Assembly (NCBI GenBank): GCA_027084145.1
Contig: JALWLM010000391.1
Span: 1-11,753, forward strand
Length of the DNA stretch: 11,753 nucleotides
Source of the DNA: Crocinitomicaceae bacterium
GTDB taxonomy: Bacteria > Bacteroidota > Bacteroidia > Flavobacteriales_D > Crocinitomicaceae
Direction: 5' to 3'
The notes under the pieces are model-generated. The model worked only from the letters and a program-made list of their open reading frames with translations. It ran no database searches and had not been told where the DNA came from. The position numbers and the translations under genes were made by a program. Below, one piece after another: positions 6,295-11,603 of this stretch; the stretch's first letter is position 1, and each line of letters starts with the position of its first letter.

Positions 6295-7231
6295 TTTTTA
6301 AATAATTTATGATGATGTTAGCCGCGTTGGCTGTTAAGTTTTTGACGTGAGTTTCTCCGGCAATTCCTTTTACTTCTGTTTTACTGTTATCATCAATAAA
6401 ATCAATTGTATTTCCCGGATCCAAAAATGCTTCCATTTCAGTTATGACTATATAAGCAGAACTTGTTCCGGAAACATTAAACAATCTCCAATATCGATAT
6501 GTTCCGGAAACAGGTATTGTCTGTACCGGCCATGTAGGAGAGTTAGATGTAATTGCTGTTTGCCCGGAGACAATGTCCGTCCATGTATTTCCATCGTTAG
6601 AAGCTTGTATTTGAAAATTGGTTGATAGATACACATCAGACCACCAATTTATTTTAATGTAATCCACTTTTTTGGGTGACAGTAGATCTAAAGCCGGGCA
6701 AGCTAAGTTAGCAGAAGCTGCATGAGAATTGTTATACCATATATTGCTATAATCTCCATCAACGAGTCTATTTTCAATGGTTGATATATTTGCAAAGTCT
6801 TGAATGTTAGCTTGATACTTTTGCAAACTGCCCGGCGTTTGTATAATACAATTGATTACACTATTTGGATCAACCGGGAAAACATGTGAAGCAGATGGGG
6901 CTACCGTTGCATTTTCTGATGCGACAATTAAAGAAGAACCTCCACCTCCGTTTACGGATTTACGAAAAAAAAAATTAGCGGAAAGCTCTTGGACTAATTC
7001 AGAAATATTGTTTGCTTGTATAAACGGAGAAGAATTTGCTTTATCCAGTTCATCTAATTTTATTAAATATCCATTGATGAATTGAAATTGATTCGAATCG
7101 TCTGTAATGAAAACAGCATTCGGAACTTCTTTGTGTTCAAATACTTTCATATTGGGATTTAGAGATGCGACTGCTGATCCATCTCTAAATAAAATCACGT
7201 TACCATTATCAATCTTCTTTAGATGAATCAT
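6287..7231 (-). CDS. discoidin (F5/8 type C)-domain protein, candidate receptor-binding spike
   Basis: A 314-aa protein with three visible parts. Residues 1-62 form a small beta-rich N-terminal module (NGNVILFRDG, then FINGYLIKLDEL) of the type found as virion-attachment modules in Bacteroidota phages. A linker includes GGGGSS (95-100). Residues about 150-270 form a discoidin-like beta sandwich with typical segments KVDYIKINWWSD, FQIQASNDGNTWTDI, TYRYWRLF and ITEMEAF. The C-terminal 40 residues contain the short helix HVKNLTANAANIIINYLKN. Discoidin domains usually bind carbohydrates, so attachment to host surface glycan is the likely role. There is no signal peptide, as expected for a phage structural protein. 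The ATG overlaps the stop of the 39-aa membrane peptide (ATGA), linking the two in translation. Confidence 0.75.
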   Translation of the reverse strand: MIHLKKIDNGNVILFRDGSAVASLNPNMKVFEHKEVPNAVFITDDSNQFQFINGYLIKLDELDKANSSPFIQANNISELVQELSANFFFRKSVNGGGGSSLIVASENATVAPSASHVFPVDPNSVINCIIQTPGSLQKYQANIQDFANISTIENRLVDGDYSNIWYNNSHAASANLACPALDLLSPKKVDYIKINWWSDVYLSTNFQIQASNDGNTWTDIVSGQTAITSNSPTWPVQTIPVSGTYRYWRLFNVSGTSSAYIVITEMEAFLDPGNTIDFIDDNSKTEVKGIAGETHVKNLTANAANIIINYLKNE

Positions 7232-7347
7232 TTTGTAATCTCTTTTATTTTGTAAATAATGTTTTCCCGGTTAATAATGATTGCGATGATTAAACCAATG
7301 GCCATCACCGTCATTAAAATTTCTTTATTTGTGTTCGGTAGCTTCAT
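7228..7347 (-). CDS. 39-aa single-helix membrane peptide
   Basis: Translated by hand: 39 residues, starting MKLPNTNKEILMT and ending YKIKEITK, with a hydrophobic helix at about 10-26 (ILMTVMAIGLIIAIII). The ATG at 7347 overlaps the TGA of the peptidoglycan-binding gene (ATGA), and its own TGA overlaps the ATG of the discoidin gene (ATGA). Four-base overlaps on both sides are strong evidence that it is translated. It could be a small virion membrane protein, a spike-base anchor or a lysis peptide. Confidence 0.75.
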   Translation of the reverse strand: MKLPNTNKEILMTVMAIGLIIAIIINRENIIYKIKEITK

Positions 7348-7790
7348 ACTTTAAATTCTCCAAATGAAGATCCTTGCACGTAATTAGAGTCATAAGAAGA
7401 ACTACTGCTTGTTTTCGGTGTGTAAGGATTCCCTAATCCTTTTGCTTCAAACCAAGCAATCACACCTCGTTTAACCTCATTATAAGTACAAGCTTTTTTC
7501 CCGATTAAGGAATTGATCGCTGCAGTTGTTTTGGGTCCATAAATGCCGTCCACGACAAGTTCTGTTTTCCCTTGTTTTTCTAAAACTCGGTTTGCTGCCC
7601 TTTGCATGAGCTTGACTGTTTCCCGGGAAGGAGAGCAACCGGTATTCCCGGACGAAGTATTTTCCGGAAGATTCTTCGCTTCCTCTTCTTCCGTGTTTTC
7701 CGTTTTGTTTCTAAAAAATAGAAAATAAACAATGATTGCAGCAACTGCAATTAAAATCAATACTTTGTGTTTTTTCCAAATCTTTTTCAT
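7344..7790 (-). CDS. membrane-anchored peptidoglycan-binding protein
   Basis: A 148-aa protein with a basic N-terminus, a membrane helix (about 10-26, VLILIAVAAIIVYFLFF) and an acidic linker (ENTEEEEAKN). A peptidoglycan-binding domain 1-like fold follows: ETVKLMQRAANRVL (57-70), then DGIYGPKTTAAINSLI (81-96), the classic DGxxGPxT turn. Cys52 and Cys101 flank the domain and could form a disulfide outside the cytoplasm. The C-terminus is a low-complexity Ser/Tyr tail. The start shares one base with the stop of the lysozyme (TAATG). The pair of anchored lysozyme and anchored wall binder suggests a wall-penetration machine in the virion membrane or a lysis complex in the host membrane. Confidence 0.8.
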   Translation of the reverse strand: MKKIWKKHKVLILIAVAAIIVYFLFFRNKTENTEEEEAKNLPENTSSGNTGCSPSRETVKLMQRAANRVLEKQGKTELVVDGIYGPKTTAAINSLIGKKACTYNEVKRGVIAWFEAKGLGNPYTPKTSSSSSYDSNYVQGSSFGEFKV

Positions 7791-8464
7791 TATCCAAATG
7801 TTTTTCTAAAGTCGTTTAATCTTCGTGTCCATCCACGGCCATGAACCGGCCATGATCTCATTTTCTTAAAATCTTGAAGTCTGCGGTCGCACAATTTGTG
7901 AAACCAATATTTTTCGTTGAGAATGTTTACTCTCTTTTTGAAATTATCTACAATTTCAGCTTTGGTTATATTCGAATCCTTAATTCCCATTTCTTCACGT
8001 TGGAATCGAGCTAAACGGGATTCTGCTCCGGAGTTTCCGGAACCCCAAGCCCATGTAATAATGACCGCTTGGATTCTTGGTAAATGATCTATTTTATGAA
8101 GTGGCCATGATTTCATAAATCCTTTTTTCAATATCCCCAGCCAAAGAGGATCGGGCATGGAAAAAAAGTTTTCAGGAGTAACTTCATAACCAAGTGAAGG
8201 GGCATATCTTTTAAAAGTGGCATAAGTTACTCCTTTATTTGTGTGCCAACCTGTTTTTCCTCTATAACTCCATGGAGCGGGGGTTCTTGACGCAGAGTCG
8301 TTAGGATCTCTTGAGAGACCTCCTTCCCATTTTTTTATAAATGATGCTAATCTTTGAAGCATAGTGTATCCGGTTATTTTTTTAATCACTCTATCCCACA
8401 CGATTGTCCATGTGATAGATCCAATTATGATGATTACTATAATTACCCATTGATCCTTTTTCAT
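7790..8464 (-). CDS. membrane-anchored GH108-type lysozyme (muramidase)
   Basis: A 224-aa protein with a strongly hydrophobic N-terminal helix (about 6-23) followed by a GH108-like domain. The catalytic motif WEGG contains Glu47; then RDPND (52-56), an inserted stretch rich in Ser/Pro/Trp, and HTNKGVTYATF (74-84), the family's TNxGVT motif. The C-terminal part (about 165-220) looks like the companion peptidoglycan-binding 3 domain, with DRRLQDFKKM and GWTRRLNDF. The enzyme cuts glycan strands of peptidoglycan. The helix has few small residues, so stable N-in anchoring seems likelier than a releasable SAR signal. It is coupled to its neighbours by one-base overlaps on both sides. It is either a virion-membrane lysin for entry or the endolysin for release. 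Confidence 0.85.
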   Translation of the reverse strand: MKKDQWVIIVIIIIGSITWTIVWDRVIKKITGYTMLQRLASFIKKWEGGLSRDPNDSASRTPAPWSYRGKTGWHTNKGVTYATFKRYAPSLGYEVTPENFFSMPDPLWLGILKKGFMKSWPLHKIDHLPRIQAVIITWAWGSGNSGAESRLARFQREEMGIKDSNITKAEIVDNFKKRVNILNEKYWFHKLCDRRLQDFKKMRSWPVHGRGWTRRLNDFRKTFG

Positions 8465-8664
8465 TACATCATCATTGTTGAAAGAAATGAAAGTACATCA
8501 CTCAATTTTATCCAACCTTTTAAATAGGCAATAGCCAATGACCAAGAGATAAGAGAGGCTGTTAATCTTGCCCGATTTACTTCGTTATCTTTAATGGCAT
8601 TTCTGATAGATGGAAAAATACCGTCTGCAATCCCGTTAAGTACGTCCTTCATCTTTGTTTTCAT
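8464..8664 (-). CDS. small holin-like membrane protein
   Basis: A 66-aa protein with ATG at 8664; a second ATG at 8652 would give 62 aa and a shorter overlap with the upstream gene, and I cannot decide between them. It has a charged amphipathic N-terminus (KDVLNGIADGIFPSIRNAIK), then a hydrophobic stretch LTASLISWSLAIAYLKGW and a second short one (VLSFLSTMMM). Its stop shares a base with the lysozyme ATG. Size, membrane character and position directly before the lysozyme fit a holin or a holin partner, but no family signature is visible. Confidence 0.65.
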   Translation of the reverse strand: MKTKMKDVLNGIADGIFPSIRNAIKDNEVNRARLTASLISWSLAIAYLKGWIKLSDVLSFLSTMMM

Positions 8665-8830
8665 TTCTTCTTCGTTTTTCTTCTCTTACAAAAACATATG
8701 TTGATAATGTTATCGAGACCAATAGAGAAGCAATTCTCAATGTTTGTTCAATTGTAGTAGCGGAAACAACTATTCCCGCCACTGCAGGAGTCATTATCTT
8801 AATTGCAGTGTCTAAAGTGTCTGTTGGCAT
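8636..8830 (-). CDS. small two-helix membrane protein, holin candidate
   Basis: Started at ATG 8830 (64 aa), one base after the previous stop (TAAcATG, the same junction as at 9582-9586). An upstream ATG at 8860 gives 74 aa but overlaps by 29 bases. Two hydrophobic segments are visible, IMTPAVAGIVVSATT and LRIASLLVSITLSTYVFV, followed by a very charged C-terminal tail (REEKRRRNENKDEGR). Two helices plus a basic and charged cytoplasmic tail is the typical look of a class II holin. It lies two genes before the lysozyme. A virion membrane protein is the alternative. Confidence 0.65.
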   Translation of the reverse strand: MPTDTLDTAIKIMTPAVAGIVVSATTIEQTLRIASLLVSITLSTYVFVREEKRRRNENKDEGRT

Positions 8831-8831
8831 G

Positions 8832-9275
8832 TTAGAATTGTATTTTTTTGGTAACTCCATTTGCGGATAAAATGCTGTTTATTCTTTCAATTTCAGAATC
8901 CCACATTTCATCATCGACCATTTCATCTAATGTCTGATTTCTTCGGATGCCAAAAGCAGATTTCAATTTGATAAAATCAGCATCATTTTTTAACATTCCG
9001 AAAATTTCATACACTCTCGTTTCATTCGTGTTGTTCCACGAGTCTCCTTTTAAAGCTCTTTCCAGATCATCGGACATACTTCTGTAATCTGCATTGGAGT
9101 AGGTGGGTTTTATTCCTTGCGCTCCTAATCCTGCAAGTTCTCCTCTTGTTTTTCCAGCATCTGATGATTGAATAAAGAAACCTTTTAAAAAGGATAAAAG
9201 CCAAAAAAATATAATGATAGCGATTATTATTACCACTATCTTCATTGTAGGATTCAACTTATTAAACCATTTCAT
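8832..9275 (-). CDS. N-anchored protein with annexin-like repeat domain
   Basis: A 147-aa protein with a strong N-terminal membrane helix (about 12-30), a flexible Gly-rich linker (40-58) and an all-helical domain (about 65-140). That domain resembles a single annexin-type repeat as seen in some Bacteroidota proteins: DDLERALKGD, then TRVYEIFGMLKNDADF, KSAFGIR, a short link, LDEMVDDEMWDSEIERINSIL and a final NGV. The resemblance is by eye only. The domain would face the outside of the membrane, or the capsid lumen or shell in a membrane virion. The ATG at 9275 overlaps the stop of the 38-aa peptide gene (ATGA). A structural role linking membrane and shell is possible but unproven. Confidence 0.7.
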   Translation of the reverse strand: MKWFNKLNPTMKIVVIIIAIIIFFWLLSFLKGFFIQSSDAGKTRGELAGLGAQGIKPTYSNADYRSMSDDLERALKGDSWNNTNETRVYEIFGMLKNDADFIKLKSAFGIRRNQTLDEMVDDEMWDSEIERINSILSANGVTKKIQF

Positions 9276-9388
9276 TTTTTAGCCAATTTTGCGACAAGTA
9301 CAATGAAAGCTCCGGCTACTGCAATTGCAAGGGCCAAGTTGATGATGCTTTCGTTGTCTATCTTAGTGTTTACTTCAACTGTTACCAT
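9272..9388 (-). CDS. 38-aa single-helix membrane peptide
   Basis: The frame is open further upstream to 9466, but the best start is the ATG at 9388, which shares one base with the TAA of the upstream gene (TAATG). The product is 38 aa: a short polar N-terminus (MVTVEVNTKIDNES), a hydrophobic helix (IINLALAIAVAGAFIVLVA) and the basic tail KLAKK. It has the same tail-anchored layout as the three genes before it. The stop overlaps the next ATG (ATGA). Probably a small virion membrane protein. Confidence 0.7.
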   Translation of the reverse strand: MVTVEVNTKIDNESIINLALAIAVAGAFIVLVAKLAKK

Positions 9389-9582
9389 TACTTTTTCATT
9401 TTTAAGATGAGTAATATCAATACTATTGCTCCGGCTACAGCCATAAGCGTATGCTTTAATTGCCAACCTTCTTTTTCTTCCGGAGAAGAAGGAGCAGGCG
9501 TTGTGGCCTGCTGAAAGGATTGCAATGTGTCTGCAGTACCTTGAATCGCATTTGATATTTCTTGAATGAGTTGTTCGTTCAT
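9388..9582 (-). CDS. 64-aa tail-anchored membrane protein
   Basis: The N-terminal half is polar and Gln-rich (MNEQLIQEISNAIQGTADT), followed by a Pro/Ser/Glu linker and a C-terminal hydrophobic helix (about 44-61, ending LILLILKMKK). No signal peptide. ATG 9582 follows the previous TAA by one base (TAAcATG). The final KMKK is identical to the end of the upstream 186-aa protein, which suggests a shared membrane-targeting or assembly signal. Family not recognised; a virion membrane protein is likely from context. Confidence 0.75.
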   Translation of the reverse strand: MNEQLIQEISNAIQGTADTLQSFQQATTPAPSSPEEKEGWQLKHTLMAVAGAIVLILLILKMKK

Positions 9583-9583
9583 G

Positions 9584-10144
9584 TTACTTTTTCATTTTTT
9601 TTATCAAAAAGAACAAAATGATCCCCGCAGCAGCAACTCCGATAATCAAAAAGAGCATTCCTTTCTTCTTTTTGATTTCTGAATCTGCTTTGGAATCTTC
9701 TTCAATAGCTTTGGCTCTGGCTGCAGCTTCAATTATTTTAGATTGTGCTTCCCCTTCTGCTTCTTTTTCTTTGGCGTCTGCTTCTCCTTGAGCCTTGATG
9801 ATGGCAGATTCCAAGTCTTTTCCGTCTTTGGAAAGATTGATAGAAGCTGTATTGATGGCTTCAATGGAAGCATTCAACGTATTAATTTGCTCTTGAAGTT
9901 TTTTGTTTTCTTGCCGCAAGCTTGCAGCAGTATCTCTAATAGCTTTTGCTTTTCCAAATTTTCTGGATCTTTCGGTTTCACATTCACGTCTTTTTCTGCG
10001 CAAAATCTGATTGCATATATCATTTGCAGCGTCTGCGTGCCATTCATTTGCTGCGGCTTCGAGTCGTTGAATTTCTTTTGTGTTCGTACTTATTTTAGCA
10101 TTGATTTCGTCGATTTGTGCTAATATAGAATCTCTTGATGCCAT
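9584..10144 (-). CDS. coiled-coil tail-anchored membrane protein
   Basis: A 186-aa protein. Residues 1-110 are heptad-like (ILAQIDEINAKISTNTKEIQ; LRQENKKLQEQINTLNASI), with a basic cysteine-containing break in the middle (Cys43 and Cys54 flank RRKRR). A long Ala/Glu/Lys-rich helix follows (about 115-158), then a C-terminal membrane helix (about 162-180, MLFLIIGVAAAGIILFFLI) and the tail KKMKK. This is a rod on a membrane, with no signal peptide. In a membrane-containing phage it could bridge membrane and capsid or organise a vertex; that is inference. It lies six bases after the upstream gene and one base before the next. No family recognised. Confidence 0.75.
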   Translation of the reverse strand: MASRDSILAQIDEINAKISTNTKEIQRLEAAANEWHADAANDICNQILRRKRRECETERSRKFGKAKAIRDTAASLRQENKKLQEQINTLNASIEAINTASINLSKDGKDLESAIIKAQGEADAKEKEAEGEAQSKIIEAAARAKAIEEDSKADSEIKKKKGMLFLIIGVAAAGIILFFLIKKMKK

Positions 10145-10150
10145 AATGTT

Positions 10151-10501
10151 TTAGTTTTTAAAAGCAAAAACAAGAACTAGAATTACAGCGATTGCAATTC
10201 CTCCGTACATTAGTAATTTGCTTTGGTTCTTTTTTTCGTCTTCTTTAGCCATTGCCTCTGCAGCTCTTGCATTGGCTTCGGCAATTGCAACTTGACTTTG
10301 TTGATAGTCTTTGTTGAAAACGGCTGCAGTTGCCGGAATTGCTGATGCAATATCTCCAATCCATTCCATACTTAAAGATCCTTTTGATGATTTTTCTTTT
10401 TCCATGCTTCTATGATTTGGTTCTGTACCCCGTATGAGTTCTGCCGGTATTTCTACATTTACCGGTGTAGCTTCACGGGGAGTTAGTGATATTTTTTCCA
10501 T
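10151..10501 (-). CDS. 116-aa tail-anchored membrane protein
   Basis: The N-terminal half is polar and proline-rich (EKISLTPREATPVNVEIPAE), probably extended. The middle holds IGDIASAIPATAAVF and an alanine/glutamate-rich helix (VAIAEANARAAEAMAKEDEK). The C-terminus is a hydrophobic helix (about 95-113) ending in FKN. It is the first gene after the terminator that follows the capsid candidate, so its level is probably set by read-through or an internal promoter that I could not identify. It has the same tail-anchored layout as the next three genes. No family recognised. Confidence 0.75.
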   Translation of the reverse strand: MEKISLTPREATPVNVEIPAELIRGTEPNHRSMEKEKSSKGSLSMEWIGDIASAIPATAAVFNKDYQQSQVAIAEANARAAEAMAKEDEKKNQSKLLMYGGIAIAVILVLVFAFKN

Positions 10502-10515
10502 TTTCTTTTTGATTT

Positions 10516-10554
10516 AAAAAAGCCCCGCCCTAGTATGTTTGGGCAGGGCTTTTT
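10516..10554 (-). terminator. strong hairpin terminator/attenuator after the capsid candidate
   Basis: On the minus strand the arm AAAAAGCCCTGCCC pairs with GGGCGGGGCTTTTT around a 10-base loop, with one C-A mismatch, and ends in a T run. The flanks are A-rich and T-rich on both sides, so it could work on both strands. It stands between the 253-aa gene (ends 10591) and the next gene (starts 10501), and would make the upstream genes more abundant than those downstream. Confidence 0.85.
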
Positions 10555-10590
10555 ATTTATTCACTATTAAACGGTTTTAGAGACCGGTGC

Positions 10591-11352
10591 TTAGCAACCG
10601 CAAGAAGGTTTTTCGTTAATCAACATGTGTCGAAATGTACGATCAACCGCTTTTGCTTGGCGCCAAGTCTTTTGGGCAAGGGACAGTTGTGCCCCAACAG
10701 TGAACGTTACGTTCAAACGAGTGTTTGGCTTCACGTTCAAGACAAAGAACGTCTCGTTGGATAGCACAACCGGGAACATCTCCTTTTGGAAGTCAACCTC
10801 TGCCAAGTTAGGCGAGTTTTGATTCGCATTTTGAAACTTTCTCAAAGGAAGATCCGCTTCTTCGATAGAAGACTCAAATGGAGAAGCCCATGCCGTTTTG
10901 ATAGAAGAAGTTAAGTTTGTAGTGTCAGGAGTACCATCAATCTTTTCAGAATTGATGTGCATACGAACAATTCTTGTAGGAGTGCTTCCAACATACTTCA
11001 TGAATCCAAGCAATGTTCTTCCTGAATCATGAGATGTTGCAATTACTTCTTTACCATTCGCATCTGTAAAAAGAACTCCGTCTTTTAATACAGCTACTGC
11101 ACCAAGCTTTGTTTTTGCTTCGGTTTCATTTGGGAAAATAGATCTTGCAACGTTACCAATGATTACCGGTGCATTTTGCGCTGTTTGATTTTCAATGGCA
11201 AAAGATACAGTTACCGGGTTGACCGGTTCTCCTAAAAAGTTTTTTGCACCGCCTTTTCCAAAAGAAAAGAAACGAGCGTCAGCATCGAGAACAACGTCTC
11301 CGACTTGTTCTTTAATAGTTCTTGCGGTTTGTTGAATTAAATCTTTTCTCAT
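10591..11352 (-). CDS. candidate major capsid protein
   Basis: A 253-aa soluble protein with no signal peptide or membrane helix. A short N-terminal amphipathic helix (RKDLIQQTARTIKEQ) is followed by a beta-rich body. Strand-like segments include VTVSFAIENQTAQNAPVII (47-65), GAVAVLKDGVLFT (84-96), TRIVRMHINS (126-135), MFPVVLSNETFFVLNV (192-207) and RLNVTFTVGAQLSL (212-225). The C-terminus is Cys-rich (SCGC). It is one of the longest products of the operon, is followed by a strong terminator and uses more GC-rich codons (AAC, TTC, GTT, CGT) than its neighbours. All of this fits an abundant structural protein. The length is close to the double jelly-roll capsid proteins of PM2-type phages (about 270 aa). 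I cannot show the fold from sequence; a single jelly-roll or other structural protein is possible. Confidence 0.6.
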   Translation of the reverse strand: MRKDLIQQTARTIKEQVGDVVLDADARFFSFGKGGAKNFLGEPVNPVTVSFAIENQTAQNAPVIIGNVARSIFPNETEAKTKLGAVAVLKDGVLFTDANGKEVIATSHDSGRTLLGFMKYVGSTPTRIVRMHINSEKIDGTPDTTNLTSSIKTAWASPFESSIEEADLPLRKFQNANQNSPNLAEVDFQKEMFPVVLSNETFFVLNVKPNTRLNVTFTVGAQLSLAQKTWRQAKAVDRTFRHMLINEKPSCGC

Positions 11353-11353
11353 T

Positions 11354-11512
11354 TTACTCAGGATTTTCGGTTTCTAATGATTTTTCATTTTCGGACCCTC
11401 CGAAAACTCTTACTTTTCCATCCGAATCTACTTTTTTCGGTACGAAAAGAACAATTGCGATAACTGCTACAAGCAGTACAATTGTTATCCAACTAAGTGT
11501 CTTTGCATTCAT
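11354..11512 (-). CDS. 52-aa membrane peptide upstream of the capsid candidate
   Basis: Translated by hand from ATG 11512 to TAA 11354-11356: 52 residues. It has an N-terminal hydrophobic helix (about 8-24, WITIVLLVAVIAIVLFV), then a polar acidic tail (VDSDGKVRVFGGSENEK). The stop lies one base before the ATG of the 253-aa gene, so it belongs to the same transcript. Topology would be N-terminus in with the tail outside. Possibly a minor virion membrane protein; no family recognised. Confidence 0.65.
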   Translation of the reverse strand: MNAKTLSWITIVLLVAVIAIVLFVPKKVDSDGKVRVFGGSENEKSLETENPE

Positions 11513-11534
11513 ATTTTTATTTTTTCAAAAATTT

Positions 11535-11551
11535 CTTTGAATACAAAGTTC
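11535..11551 (-). promoter_or_regulatory. possible promoter/operator before the capsid operon
   Basis: On the minus strand GAACTTTG (11551-11544) differs by one base from the -7 box TAnnTTTG and overlaps a perfect palindrome CTTTG-TATT-CAAAG (11548-11535). It lies 23 bases upstream of the 52-aa gene. No -33 TTG is seen at the expected spacing, so this is a weak candidate. A palindrome over a -7 box could be an operator for the element's repressor. Confidence 0.25.
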
Positions 11552-11603
11552 AGAAGCTTTTATCTGCTTGTATTGAAAGTAAGGAAAAGCAAAAGAGTGT
11601 TTA

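Noticed and set aside
6347..6625. Plus-strand 92-aa frame within the discoidin gene
   Set aside because: Cys/Ser/Arg-rich mirror of a clear domain-encoding frame.
8655..8870. Plus-strand 71-aa frame with hydrophobic content
   Set aside because: Antisense shadow of the two-helix holin candidate; no start context and opposite to the operon.
9389..9466. Longer 64-aa version of the 38-aa membrane peptide, starting at 9466
   Set aside because: The extension lies inside the upstream gene in another frame and adds a Cys/Ser-rich stretch unlike the rest. The ATG at 9388 in the TAATG junction is a better start.
9743..10123. Plus-strand 126-aa frame, Phe/Cys/Ser rich
   Set aside because: Antisense of the coiled-coil gene; composition is the mirror of Glu/Lys/Ala codons.
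11322..11540. Plus-strand 72-aa frame over the start of the capsid operon
   Set aside because: Antisense to the 52-aa gene, which has a coherent membrane helix and a one-base spacing to the capsid ATG.
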